A DNA stretch of 64,000 nt from an uncultured Schlesneria sp. (GCA_903834925.1 CAILLA010000209.1:38394-102393), one strand, 5' to 3'. Numbered from the stretch's first letter, positions 55,553-64,000 are shown. Translations and numbers: made by a program. Notes: generated from the sequence alone by a model not told the origin.

Positions 55553-56281
55553 ATGCGAAAGTCGTTTGCTTATTGGTCTTTCGTGTGTTGTTGCGCAGTG
55601 TGGTTCGTAGGCGATCAGGCAACGTTCGGTGCAGATCTTCCCAAATCACGTATTACGAACGCAAAGAACAAAACCGAATCCATCGAAATCCGCGACTTTG
55701 AAGTTCGCGTCGACAACAAGACTGCGGGAACTCATCGCCTCACGATCAAGTCCGAAGGGGACACAAACGAAGTTGCCTTTCAAACAGACGTCAAATTCGA
55801 TTTCATCGTCTATGCGTATGTCTTTAAATTTCGAGGAACAGAAGTCTGGCGCGATGGACGTCTCGAACATTCCGATATTCGTTGCGAGGACGGTGGCAAG
55901 AAACGCGCAATGGCTCTGAAAACTGACGGGGAAATTCAACAGATCTCTTTCAACGGAAAATCAATCCCCGCGAAATCTCAATGTGTCATGTCAACCGCGT
56001 ATTGGCGACTCCCTTGCGAAGAGTTGCGAGACAAACCCCTGGCGATTGTCGATGTCGATTCCGGGGTGACACGCAGCGCCAGCTTGAGCGTCGTCGGGCC
56101 GACGACAATTACCACATCGGGTCGATCACTGACCTGCCTTCATTTCAAAATTGACGGTCCATCGCCTGCTGAACTCTGGTTTGACGAACACGACCGATTA
56201 GTACGCCAGAAATCGGTTGAACAGGGGCACCATATGGAACTGCGACTTAAAGACATTCGGATTGCGAAAGACGACAAATAA
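55553..56281 (+). CDS. DUF6134-like exported protein
   Basis: This 242-residue exported protein has a signal peptide (MRKSFAYWSFVCCCAVWFVGDQATFG) and a beta-rich body that matches, from memory, the DUF6134 pattern: RVDNKTAGTHRLTI, FDFIVYAYVFKFRGTEVWRDGRLEHSDIRCEDGG, CVMSTAYWRLP and AELWFDEHDRLVRQKS. The fold resembles LolA-like lipid-binding proteins only loosely. AAGGAGG sits six bases before ATG 55553, so the track's longer start (55463) is rejected. It precedes two ketosynthase-like genes in the same direction, so a role in handling a lipid or polyene product in the envelope is plausible but unproven. Confidence 0.7.
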   Translation: MRKSFAYWSFVCCCAVWFVGDQATFGADLPKSRITNAKNKTESIEIRDFEVRVDNKTAGTHRLTIKSEGDTNEVAFQTDVKFDFIVYAYVFKFRGTEVWRDGRLEHSDIRCEDGGKKRAMALKTDGEIQQISFNGKSIPAKSQCVMSTAYWRLPCEELRDKPLAIVDVDSGVTRSASLSVVGPTTITTSGRSLTCLHFKIDGPSPAELWFDEHDRLVRQKSVEQGHHMELRLKDIRIAKDDK

Positions 56282-56386
56282 TCACAGCTTAGGTTAACAA
56301 CGTTCGCTTATCGGCATTTTGCAAGTGACCTGAGCCCTACGGAACCTCATTACAATTCAACTCTCTTCGTCCTGAAAAGGATTACC

Positions 56387-57250
56387 GTGCCCACGATGAA
56401 CACCACGAACAGAGAAACGGCCACGGAACACGATTCCCTGGAATGTGCGGTTACGACTTATGCCACCACACGGCTCACCTACGATAGCGTCAACGCCTTG
56501 AGAAAGCAGTCTGATACGTTGCCGGGAGCACTTGGCAACAGTGTTCTCAGGCATTGTGACGAACAAACTCTGACAGCCCTGGTCGCCGTCAAGGATGCAA
56601 TCAGCCGGTTCGAGACACCACCGGAAAGCTTTAAGGATTGGGGAGTTGTCTTTTCAACTCGATATCTGGGACGCACCGCGTTTGCCCAGGCGCTGAACAA
56701 GTTCGCGGTTGATGGACCCTGGAATGTCTCGGTTCAAGTCGTCCCGAATCGATCACTTCATTCACCAGCCAGCATGCTGGGATTGGCTCTTGGCTGTCAC
56801 GGCCCCTGCGTTGGCGTAGGGGGCGGTCTTGATGGCGAACCCGATGCCTGGCTGACAGCGACGTCACTGTTGGATCAACAATCATTACCTGGTCTCTGGC
56901 TTGTTTTTTCAGGCTGGGAACCGGACGAGCGGATCGACATCGAGGGAACGCCTCTCACAGACACTAGCTGTACGACTCTGGTGTTGGCATTGCAGCCTGC
57001 CTCATGTGCAAATCCCGTTGCTCGCCTACGCATCGTTTACGATCAGTTTGCCCCCGTTGCACTTGAGGTACCCGCCAAAGTGACCGCGATGACGCTGTTT
57101 GAAAACTTCGTTGCATCAGGTAACGATCAACATCTGACCGCAATGCTGGGAGGAGGACTTCGAGCCGAAATGAATTGGTCAAATGCCGTAACATCCACAA
57201 TTCCGCTGCTGCGTCCGATTCCGTCAAGCAACATCAAAAAAGCCGCCTGA
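56387..57250 (+). CDS. Short ketosynthase-like protein, chain-length-factor type (Ketoacyl-synt_2-like)
   Basis: This 287-residue protein is shorter than a full ketosynthase (about 400) and resembles the short 'beta-ketoacyl synthase chain length factor' proteins of aryl-polyene clusters. Shared features are DWGVVFSTRYLGR, HSPASMLGLALGCHGPCVGVGGG, where a true KS has its active Cys, and LWLVFSGWEPDE. No catalytic Cys, HATGTP or NVGH motifs are present. I take the GTG at 56387, preceded by AAGGA; ATG 56396 is possible. The next gene encodes a complete FabF-like KS, so the two probably form a KS-CLF heterodimer. Confidence 0.72.
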   Translation: MPTMNTTNRETATEHDSLECAVTTYATTRLTYDSVNALRKQSDTLPGALGNSVLRHCDEQTLTALVAVKDAISRFETPPESFKDWGVVFSTRYLGRTAFAQALNKFAVDGPWNVSVQVVPNRSLHSPASMLGLALGCHGPCVGVGGGLDGEPDAWLTATSLLDQQSLPGLWLVFSGWEPDERIDIEGTPLTDTSCTTLVLALQPASCANPVARLRIVYDQFAPVALEVPAKVTAMTLFENFVASGNDQHLTAMLGGGLRAEMNWSNAVTSTIPLLRPIPSSNIKKAA

Positions 57251-57419
57251 TTAAGTTTACCCGACACGGAATGTTTCGCCCGATCCAGATCTCGTGAAAC
57301 AGAGCCTTTACCAGATATTCGAACCTAACCACGTTAACCCGAGTAACATAAAAATCAGCTTTCAATGATACCTCAATCATGAACGCGCGAACCAAAGTAA
57401 CGGTGAAAGAGGAACTTGG

Positions 57420-58643
57420 ATGAACAAACAAGATTCGGTTTGCATTACGGGCGTTGGTCTGACATCTTCGATTGGCCATGGGTATGAGGAATTTGCCTCG
57501 AATTTGCTTTCCGGTGTTTCGGGAATTGAACGTGTTTCGGCCTTTGAAGTCACCGACCATCCAAGTCAGATCGCCAGTTTGATCGGACAAATCCCCTGCC
57601 CGGAAGGTTTTGACGAAACCGAATTTCGTTCACGACTGCGAATCGAACAATGCGGTATCTGGTGTGCCGAGTCGGCGCTCAGGGATGCGGGTTGGCAAAA
57701 GCGACCCGAGGGACTCCGGATCGGCCTTGTTCTCGGACTGGGAGCGGAATGGATGCAGAGCTGGGAAATGGATTATCGGCGTGGCGGACGTCGAGCCTTT
57801 GATCCGACCGAAGAGCCTGCAGGACTGACCACAAAGTTACATCGATTGCTGGATCTTCGGGGTCCACAACTGACCATCTCGGCCGCCTGTGCCAGCGGGA
57901 ACTGGGCGCTCTCTCAAGGGCGTCGCTGGCTGGAACTGGGTTGGGTCGATATCTGTCTTGCTGGAGCGTGCGATATTGGTGTGACACCTCTTTCGCTGGC
58001 GGGATTCGGCAATCTTCGAGCGCTTTCTCGAAAGAATCAGGCTCCTCACGCAGCACTTCGTCCGTTCGACAAAGATCGAGACGGCATGGTACTGGGTGAA
58101 GGAGGTGCGATTTTCGTCCTCGAAAAAACGTCGAAAGCCATGGAACGAGGTGCTCGTCGTTATGCCAACGTTTCCGGTTTCGGTGCCACAAGCGACGCTC
58201 ATCACATGGTCATTCCTTGTCCAGAACCACAGCAGGGAATCGCTGCCATGAAGCTGGCACTGGCTGATGCTCAAATCGCGCCAGGTGACATCGACTACAT
58301 CAATGCTCACGCAACGGGAACACCCGTCGGGGACATCTGTGAAGCAAAAATTCTACAGTCGGTGCTCGGGGAATCAGTGAAGGATGTTCCGATCAGTTCG
58401 ACCAAAGCGTTGACCGGCCATCTTTTGAGCGCTGCCGCAGCAATTGAAGCGGTCGCGTGTCTGGTCGCTCTGGAACGGCAGGTAACACCTCCTACAGTGA
58501 ATCTTGAAGATCCCGATCCTGATTGTGCCATGCTGAATCACGTACGAAACGAGCCTCAACCCCGGCCAGTCGACGTCACGGTCTCAAATTCCTTCGGCTT
58601 CGGTGGAAACAACACCTGTCTGGTTCTGAAGAAGGCTGCATAA
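57420..58643 (+). CDS. FabF-type 3-oxoacyl-ACP synthase
   Basis: This 407-residue condensing enzyme extends an acyl or polyketide chain. The Cys-His-His triad is intact: SAACASGNWAL (Cys near residue 156), NAHATGTPVGD and TKALTGHLLSAAAAIEA. VTVSNSFGFGGNNTCLVLKK closes the protein. SKALTGH-type sequence is usual for FabF; the match with the CLF-like gene just upstream argues that it is the KS-alpha of a specialised system rather than the housekeeping FabF. ATG 57420 follows a run GAGGAACTTGG. A GTGCCACTG element follows the stop. Confidence 0.9.
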   Translation: MNKQDSVCITGVGLTSSIGHGYEEFASNLLSGVSGIERVSAFEVTDHPSQIASLIGQIPCPEGFDETEFRSRLRIEQCGIWCAESALRDAGWQKRPEGLRIGLVLGLGAEWMQSWEMDYRRGGRRAFDPTEEPAGLTTKLHRLLDLRGPQLTISAACASGNWALSQGRRWLELGWVDICLAGACDIGVTPLSLAGFGNLRALSRKNQAPHAALRPFDKDRDGMVLGEGGAIFVLEKTSKAMERGARRYANVSGFGATSDAHHMVIPCPEPQQGIAAMKLALADAQIAPGDIDYINAHATGTPVGDICEAKILQSVLGESVKDVPISSTKALTGHLLSAAAAIEAVACLVALERQVTPPTVNLEDPDPDCAMLNHVRNEPQPRPVDVTVSNSFGFGGNNTCLVLKKAA

Positions 58644-58661
58644 CTCGGTTCTTTCCGTCTT

Positions 58662-58760
58662 GTGCCACTGCTTCGGAGTCTTCGGAGAAGCAGTGTCTTC
58701 GCTTTCTCTCACTCGAAATCAAAGAGCACTGCATGACCGAAGACGGTCATACAGTGGCAC
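58662..58760 (+). repeat. GTGCCACTG two-hairpin palindromic element, copy C
   Basis: The element begins GTGCCACTGCTTC and ends ACAGTGGCAC. The left hairpin is CACTGCTTC...GAAGCAGTG. The right hairpin is CACTGCATGACCG AAGA CGGTCATACAGTG with one mismatched pair. It lies between the convergent KS and WD40 genes and could also act as their bidirectional terminator. Confidence 0.85.
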
Positions 58761-58774
58761 AAAGCAATGCGCCA

Positions 58775-61504
58775 TCACTGTGCCTCAGGTGGCACATCCA
58801 GCAAATAGACCTTGCCGTCGTTAGCCATTAAGGCAATCTGTTTACTGCTTGGCGAAAATGTCCCTGAGTAAAGAATTGCAGACAGTTTCTGGCTGAACAG
58901 TGGTTTCTCTTGATTCGGGTCCCAGATCGAAACGTTACCTCCATACCCAACTGAGAGGATTCGATTGCCGGTTGCCGAGAATTCCACTTTGTAAACGTCG
59001 TCCTTGTGCCCGGATAGTCCCTTGATCGGTGTGGGGTTGTCAAAATTCCACAGGTAGATTTTACGATCAAGGCCAGCAGCGGCGACTTGTTGTCCGTTCG
59101 GACTGACGGCGATGGAATAGACCGCATCTGTTGGCCCGTTGTATTCTCGTACCTGAGCACCGTCATCCTGCTTGTAGGCTCGAACAGTCTTGTCCCCGCC
59201 AGCAGTGATCACGTGCGAACCATCCGGCGTGAAGACTAATGAATAAATTGCGCCGCCCTGAGCTGCGAATGAGCGGACATTCTGATTCTTTTCGGTGTCC
59301 CAGATCTTGACTGTCTTGTCGTTCGACGCCGATGCAATCAAGGGTAAAGTTGGATGAAATCCCACGCCATAGACTTGTGATTGATGGCCCGCCAGCGAAG
59401 CTGTGGCCTGGGGTGACGCAATCATCCACGTTCTGACCGAACCATCAGCGGCAGCACTGATTGCAAGTCGGCTGTCTGGTGCAAAGCCTAAGCTGGTAAT
59501 CGAGGCCGGATGCCCGTCGGTCACTTGAGCCGGTTCTTGAGAAGGAGGAGCGGGCGGCACTGGATTCGGTAGTGTTGGATCAAATGCGCGAATTAAATGA
59601 TCACTCCCTGCGACGATCAATTTCTTTTGATCGGGGGAATACGCGATATGAACGATCTCGGTCGTCGTTTGAATGTCGAACTGAGGTTTCGATGGATCAT
59701 TGATATTCCAGATCTTCAGCTTCTTATCGCTGCCACCACTGGCAAGTTGCTGCTGATTGGGGTTCACTGCAATTGAGCGGACAGGCCCGGCGTGACCCTT
59801 AAAATCTCGAATCAGATTACCGCTTCCAACATCCCAATACTTCACGACTCCATCGTCACCGACAGTAAAATGATGAGCGGAATTTGGATGGACGGCAAGC
59901 GCATTCACACGTTTCTCATCCGCAATATGCAGATGCTGAATAGCGTGAATGTCCCAGTAAACGACTTTGTCAGCTCCGGCAAACACGAAATTCTGATTGT
60001 CGTTCGACCAGCCGATTCCGTGGATCGGTCCTCCACTCGCTGCAACGTTGTGTTGCGTCTGACGCCCGAGCGCCACGTTCCAGCCTCGCACTGTCCCGTC
60101 GACACTCGATGAAAGCAATTTCAAATTGTCGCGGCAGTACTCCAGCGAAGTGATCTTGTCCGTATGACCGGTGTACGTTGCGAACGGGGCTCCGTCTCCA
60201 AGATTCCAAGCACGAATCGTCTTATCGTCACCACCCGCAGCGATCCGTTGATTATCCCATGAGACCGCAACTGCTCGTACGACGTCAACGGCGTCAATTT
60301 CTCGAATCTGAGCACCGTCGGCAGGATTCCAGACTCGAACTTTTTTGTCGGCCCCTCCCGAGACCAGGTGTTGTTGCGTCGTCGCATAGGCCAGGGCGAA
60401 CGTCCCACCCGCGTGGCCAGCGAGAGTCCGAACTTCGGTCCCTTCATTCGCTTTCCAGATTTTGATTACGCCACTGGCGTCAGCCACGGCCACTTCTTGA
60501 TTGTTCGGATGGATGGCGACGGCGGTGATTGCTGCCGCTTGTTCAGGATAAGCTTTGATCAGCATCCCATTATTCACGTCGAAAAGGCGTGCAATCTTGT
60601 CTTCACATCCCGTAACGATTCGACCACCATCGAACTGGAAAGAAAGAGATGTGACCGCTCCGTTGTGCCCGTCGAGATTTCGTACTGGCTTCTGATCACC
60701 GTTATTCCATAGCCGACATGTCTTGTCCGCCGACCCCGTAGCCACCATCGAGTTGTTTGGGTTAACGCGTAACGTCAGGATCGGTTGTTCGTGACCTGCC
60801 GCCACCTTGGTTGCTTGACCCACGTTCGGCCAGCGTTTGACCAATCCGTCGGCACCTGACGTCATAATCCAGGTATTATTGGGGGCATAGGCCAGACCCG
60901 TAATTTCCGATGAATGCGCACCGAATACTCCTTGCGGTGCTCCATCGGTCGGATTGAACAATCGAACAAACCCGGCGGCGTCAGCAACACCGATCTGGGT
61001 CTTGTCGGCTCGGAATGCAACTCGAACAACAGGGTGAGGTAGTGGACCAATTTCTTTCGCCAATTGACGATCGGCCGCGTTCCAGATGCGCAGCATCTTG
61101 TCGCCACCACCCGTCAGCCATTGAGTCCCGTCTGCGTTCGTTGCCACAAAGGCCGTACCCTGATGAGGCTGCATCGTCGCAGTTGGCTTCGAAATCGGCA
61201 CATCCCAAAGCTTGATCGTGTTATCGAGCGAACCACTCGCAAGACGATTTCCATCTTTCGTGATTGCCACGCATAGTACCAGCCCCGTGTGCCCTGTCAG
61301 TGTTCTGAGCGTGGTTCCCGAATTCAAATCCCAGATCCGCAATGTCTTGTCAAAACTTGCTGTGACCAGTTTTGTCCCGTCCGGTGTATAGACCGCTGCA
61401 TAGGCAGGATCGGTATGGCCGATGAGAAGCTTTGGCTCAACAGCACCGAGTTGGGACGTCATCACGGCTAACAAGGCCAACAGCAAGGCAGTGCGTTTGA
61501 GCAT
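58775..61504 (-). CDS. Secreted WD40 protein with 21 repeats
   Basis: This 909-residue protein consists of a signal peptide (MLKRTALLLALLAVMTSQLGAVE) and WD40 repeats to the end. I count 21 repeats by eye, from HTDPAYAAVYTPDGTKLVTASFDKTLRIWD to SGTFSPSSKQIALMANDGKVYLLD, equal to three seven-bladed propellers. A Pro-rich spacer (PNPVPPAPPSQEPAQVTDG) separates repeats 15 and 16. No kinase or protease domain is attached. It probably acts as a periplasmic or surface protein-binding scaffold. The ATG at 61504 follows AGGATTTGAAT; the track's start two codons earlier is TTG. Confidence 0.9.
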   Translation of the reverse strand: MLKRTALLLALLAVMTSQLGAVEPKLLIGHTDPAYAAVYTPDGTKLVTASFDKTLRIWDLNSGTTLRTLTGHTGLVLCVAITKDGNRLASGSLDNTIKLWDVPISKPTATMQPHQGTAFVATNADGTQWLTGGGDKMLRIWNAADRQLAKEIGPLPHPVVRVAFRADKTQIGVADAAGFVRLFNPTDGAPQGVFGAHSSEITGLAYAPNNTWIMTSGADGLVKRWPNVGQATKVAAGHEQPILTLRVNPNNSMVATGSADKTCRLWNNGDQKPVRNLDGHNGAVTSLSFQFDGGRIVTGCEDKIARLFDVNNGMLIKAYPEQAAAITAVAIHPNNQEVAVADASGVIKIWKANEGTEVRTLAGHAGGTFALAYATTQQHLVSGGADKKVRVWNPADGAQIREIDAVDVVRAVAVSWDNQRIAAGGDDKTIRAWNLGDGAPFATYTGHTDKITSLEYCRDNLKLLSSSVDGTVRGWNVALGRQTQHNVAASGGPIHGIGWSNDNQNFVFAGADKVVYWDIHAIQHLHIADEKRVNALAVHPNSAHHFTVGDDGVVKYWDVGSGNLIRDFKGHAGPVRSIAVNPNQQQLASGGSDKKLKIWNINDPSKPQFDIQTTTEIVHIAYSPDQKKLIVAGSDHLIRAFDPTLPNPVPPAPPSQEPAQVTDGHPASITSLGFAPDSRLAISAAADGSVRTWMIASPQATASLAGHQSQVYGVGFHPTLPLIASASNDKTVKIWDTEKNQNVRSFAAQGGAIYSLVFTPDGSHVITAGGDKTVRAYKQDDGAQVREYNGPTDAVYSIAVSPNGQQVAAAGLDRKIYLWNFDNPTPIKGLSGHKDDVYKVEFSATGNRILSVGYGGNVSIWDPNQEKPLFSQKLSAILYSGTFSPSSKQIALMANDGKVYLLDVPPEAQ

Positions 61505-61569
61505 ATTCAAATCCTGTAGAGGACGATCAAAAAACGTGAGTCAGTTTCGTCAATTCAACAAAACAAAGT

Positions 61570-62565
61570 CTAAACAGACTTTCCCGCCAGTTGTATCAGT
61601 AATCGTTCCAGTTGCATTCGTTCGGGAAGCGCGTTCGCCCCCTTCATTCCCGCATCGACATTTACCAGTCGTTGCAGGATCTGTTCGGCTTTGGCTCGCC
61701 CCAAACGGCGAAGGTACGATTGCCCTGCATTCACAGCCGCCGGAAAAACACCCGCTTGACGGAGTGCCTGATCGAGCGAACTCGCCGTACGTGACAGGTC
61801 TGTCGCGATGGCATACTTTTTGAAAACATAAGCAATCCCACCGAGCAACTTCATCGGCGGTTCGCCAGCAGTGAGCAATTGATCGAGTGCCGTCAGCGCA
61901 AACCCCAGATCGTCGTCCCGTGCCGCATCCGTCATCGCCCAGGTCGTCTCTGTCCGCCAACCGCCGACGAGTGATTTGACATCATCGAGTTCAATCTTCC
62001 CCTTGGCACCGACGTAAGAGCCGAGTTTTGCCAGCTCCGTGTTTAACATGCCAAGTTCCTCGCCAACCAATTCGATCAACAGGGATGCAGCGTCACGAGC
62101 CAGGGTTTGTCCATAAGTATCCTTGGCGGTCTCTTGCAGCCACTTCAGTAACTGCGGACCTTTCAATTCTGAGCAGTCGATCTCCAGCCCCTTAGCGGCG
62201 ATTTGCTTATACAACCGCGTCGTCTTCGGCCAGGAATTCACATCGAGCACCAGCACCGATTTCTTCGCCGGTTTATCGACCAGCTTTTCCAACCCTGGGC
62301 GATTTTTTGTCACAAAGTCATCGGCGTCATCCACGATGATCAATCGTCGGTCACCCCACATCGAAACGGTATGCAGTTCGTCCGAGACCGACGACAATTG
62401 TGCATCGCGTCCGGTAAATCGAGTGAAACAGGTGTCGTCATCATTGATAAGCTGCTGACGAAGGATGTTCAGCGCGGCCTGTTTCAAATGCCTCTGGCCA
62501 CCCGACAAAACGACAACACCGACGATGGACTCAGGGATTTTCTTGAGAAACTCAACAGCATGCAT
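61570..62565 (-). CDS. holA: DNA polymerase III delta subunit
   Basis: HolA opens the sliding clamp as part of the clamp-loader complex. The 331-residue protein has the divergent AAA+ fold of delta: VVVLSGGQRHLKQAALNILRQQL, the clamp-binding region SMWGDRRLIIVDDADDFV, LVLDVNSWPKTTRLYKQI, LIELVGEELGMLNTELAKLGSYVG and the C-terminal collar (LGGIAYVFKKYAIA; LERLLIQLAGKS). Walker residues are naturally lacking in this subunit. Length fits. It is followed by the secreted WD40 gene on the same strand after 65 bases, without obvious functional link. Confidence 0.92.
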   Translation of the reverse strand: MHAVEFLKKIPESIVGVVVLSGGQRHLKQAALNILRQQLINDDDTCFTRFTGRDAQLSSVSDELHTVSMWGDRRLIIVDDADDFVTKNRPGLEKLVDKPAKKSVLVLDVNSWPKTTRLYKQIAAKGLEIDCSELKGPQLLKWLQETAKDTYGQTLARDAASLLIELVGEELGMLNTELAKLGSYVGAKGKIELDDVKSLVGGWRTETTWAMTDAARDDDLGFALTALDQLLTAGEPPMKLLGGIAYVFKKYAIATDLSRTASSLDQALRQAGVFPAAVNAGQSYLRRLGRAKAEQILQRLVNVDAGMKGANALPERMQLERLLIQLAGKSV

Positions 62566-62812
62566 GAAAGTGTCTGTTTCTTAAGTTGGTGTTGAATTCA
62601 GGTTTGTTGGAGACCAAAGCGGAGTCTGTCTAACTTCGACTCATGATCGCGAGAGAATTATGGTACAATTCGCGTTCAACAATGTCACCAACGTCAGGCG
62701 ATTCACGCCCGCAGAAACGAGAGGCTGACATCGTGAATTGGGCCTCAGCCAGCGTTTTACCTCTGACACGACCAGAGTGGTAAACCCAGGCGACCATATT
62801 GGATCAACAATC

Positions 62813-63049
62813 ATGAAACACGGCGGACTGACAGACGGAGCCGGCCAATTGAAAATGGCCGCCGACAAGCTGGAAGAAGCATGGGAAGCGGCGCGTACCA
62901 ATTGGAACGACGTCGTCAGCCGGACAATGGAAGAAGAACAGCTTCAGCCACTGTTACAACAACTGCGAGCCACCCTGGACGCCGTATCACGAACCAGCCA
63001 CGTGCTGACCACCGCCTGCCGCGAGTGCGAGGACGAACAACGAGCATAA
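62813..63049 (+). CDS. Small helical hypothetical protein
   Basis: This 78-residue product is predicted to be entirely helical (AADKLEEAWEAARTNWNDVVSRTMEEEQLQPLLQQLRATLDAV) with no signal or membrane segment. It has a WN pair in mid-helix but no full WXG100 pattern. I prefer ATG 62813; the track's 62738 start adds 25 residues with no helical content. I do not recognise the family. It is divergent from holA. Confidence 0.6.
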   Translation: MKHGGLTDGAGQLKMAADKLEEAWEAARTNWNDVVSRTMEEEQLQPLLQQLRATLDAVSRTSHVLTTACRECEDEQRA

Positions 63050-63279
63050 CGAAGTGAAAGAAGGAATTCGGAATGAAGGATTCACGCCGAGCCGCCGACA
63101 CCGTTCTGACAGCATCCTGCCCATACGCGATTGCCTTCCCTTCATTACCTTCGTTCGAATCCCACCATTCCCCCCCCCAGGCGAGCCGAGGATGTGAATC
63201 CGCGGATTCTTCGCCTTTCTCCTCTGGAATAACTGCGCTCTGCCACCTCTGCCGGTACTCATCACAGACATCGAAAAAA

Positions 63280-63349
63280 GTTGGCAAAGTTGGCAGAGTT
63301 CCTATTTTCATAGGCTTTTATGGAATTGAACTTGGTCAACTTCGTCAAC
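63280..63349. repeat. Second set of 9-bp iterated motifs
   Basis: GTTGGCAAA (63280-63288) and GTTGGCAGA (63289-63297) are the reverse complement of the AACTTTGCC motif. After a small hairpin CCTATTTTCATAGG (63301-63314), AACTTGGTC (63329-63337) and AACTTCGTC (63338-63346) run in the forward sense. AACTTGGTCAAC also occurs at 38175-38186. Confidence 0.6.
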
Positions 63350-63529
63350 ACGTTGTGCGAGTGGTCTCCCGACCCCGCACAGCCTCAAGGCAAGCAACGA
63401 ACCCGCACGTACCAGCCCGCACCGATTGATGGCTGCGGGGGCGATCCGTAATTCATTCCAAGTTGTCAAAGATCAATTGTCGCTGTCTGGCGTTGCCTTT
63501 CGGGAAATCCGGGCAAGCGATTAGCCGTA

Positions 63530-63560
63530 AAATGGGCTTCAGCCCGTTCCAGTCAACAGC
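63530..63560. repeat. GGGCTTCAGCCC palindrome
   Basis: GGGCTTCAGCCC is a perfect 12-bp palindrome, the same core (in either orientation) as the GGGCTGAAGCCC palindromes at 19460 and 21058. It lies in gene-free sequence. Confidence 0.5.
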
Positions 63561-64000
63561 TTGAGCAGGCACACGGCCCATACGGACGCGATATCAGTGC
63601 AATGAAGGCAACCTTGACTTCCTGTGAGTTGTCGTCGACCTTTTTTGCAAACGCCAAGAAGTGACATAAAAACACAAAGACAAATGTCTGTGGTCAATTG
63701 AAAAATGAGATAACTTTTTAACGATTCGAGCGTGCTTATGGAGATGACTTGTGTTCAGGTGGCAAAACAAGCAGAAAGGACAGGTTCGTGCCTGCCGATC
63801 CTGACGAATTGCGATAGCCGGTAGAATATCGAACGATTGCAAGAAAAATCGCCACAACGAAACGACTAAGTCTGAATCGTTTAACCCGCAGCCACAGGCG
63901 CAGGCGAATCGGCGTCCACCCGATTTCTTCGAACGTCGCACAGCTTTGATTGTGTAAGATGCGGTACGTCCGCGGCAATGCCCAAGCGAAAAATGACACC

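Larger units (their letters stand above)
63050..64000. other. Region without a supported gene
   Basis: About 950 bases contain no reading frame with recognisable content or a good start. Present are the AACTTTGCC-type motifs at 63280-63349, a run of nine or more C around 63170, and a GGGCTTCAGCCC palindrome at 63537. The two overlapping leftward ORFs at 63.6-64.0 kb look like low-information frames. It may be decayed DNA. Confidence 0.4.

Noticed and set aside
63160-63180. GTTCGAATCCCACC looks like a tRNA T-arm and 3' end
   Set aside because: No D-arm, anticodon arm or matching acceptor stem can be built from the flanking 80 bases on either strand.
62916-63311. 131-residue leftward ORF spanning the 9-bp repeats
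   Set aside because: It overlaps the small helical gene, has no ribosome binding site, and its LPTLPT start is just the translated repeat.
1-64000. CRISPR array, prophage or integrative element
   Set aside because: No regularly spaced direct repeats with unique spacers, no cas genes, no integrase, capsid or terminase genes, and no rRNA or tRNA genes were seen.

Overview
The window looks like chromosomal DNA of a planctomycete (Planctomycetales, the Planctomyces/Schlesneria/Rubinisphaera-like side of the phylum). This is inferred from gene content and style, not from a marker gene. The supporting signs are a secreted valine/threonine/proline-rich YTV-like wall protein, an NPCBM-domain exported protein, a secreted 21-repeat WD40 protein, a solitary RepA-like ATPase, a PUFA-synthase-like megasynthase, OleD, an inverse-autotransporter-like barrel, many isolated genes on both strands, and numerous dispersed palindromic intergenic repeats.

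Layout. 0-7 kb: a membrane-anchored coiled-coil protein with 24-residue repeats (cut by the window edge), a small zinc-ribbon membrane protein, an OleD-like reductase, a YTV-like exported protein, a complex-I-antiporter-like membrane protein that has lost its proton-path residues, and an unknown protein. 7-14 kb: one PUFA-synthase-type gene (KS-CLF-AT-DH-DH) split into two ORFs by one extra base in a G5 run. 14-23 kb: HAD hydrolase, HpcH/HpaI aldolase, a poly-Gly exported protein, an NPCBM protein, ruvC, lhgO, an OprP-like porin and a metallophosphoesterase. 23.7-27.1 kb: ackA-pta, coupled by a one-base overlap. 27.5-36.5 kb: a 49-residue lipoprotein, a second OprP-like porin, then a complete RND efflux operon (pump, adaptor lipoprotein, TolC-like outer-membrane lipoprotein).

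36.8-41.7 kb: a RepA-like ATPase behind a promoter that contains an inverted repeat and followed by 9-bp direct repeats, a GarR-like dehydrogenase with dapA, and a GspE-like protein with a broken Walker A motif. 41.9-46.5 kb: a 1525-residue surface protein with an intimin-like barrel and a beta-helix-like passenger. 46.6-54.8 kb: housekeeping genes miaA, msrA, dksA-like/lspA (overlapping), an NfeD/ClpP-class membrane protease, argS and a small membrane protein. 54.9-58.6 kb: an ACP, a DUF6134-like exported protein, a short chain-length-factor-like ketosynthase and a FabF-type ketosynthase, which together resemble a stripped-down aryl-polyene-type type II system. 58.8-63 kb: the WD40 protein, holA and a small unknown protein. 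The last ~950 bases hold no gene I can support.

The most interesting threads are: (1) two separate acyl-chain-building systems (PUFA-synthase-like and KS/CLF/ACP) plus OleD in one window; (2) several paralogues in which a large family has lost its catalytic residues (NuoM-like, GspE-like, first protease domain of the NfeD protein); (3) a family of ~95-100 bp two-hairpin elements with GTGCCACTG termini at four intergenic sites; (4) shared 9-bp iterated motifs after the RepA-like gene and again at 63.3 kb. All function calls come from reading motifs in the translations; no database search was run.
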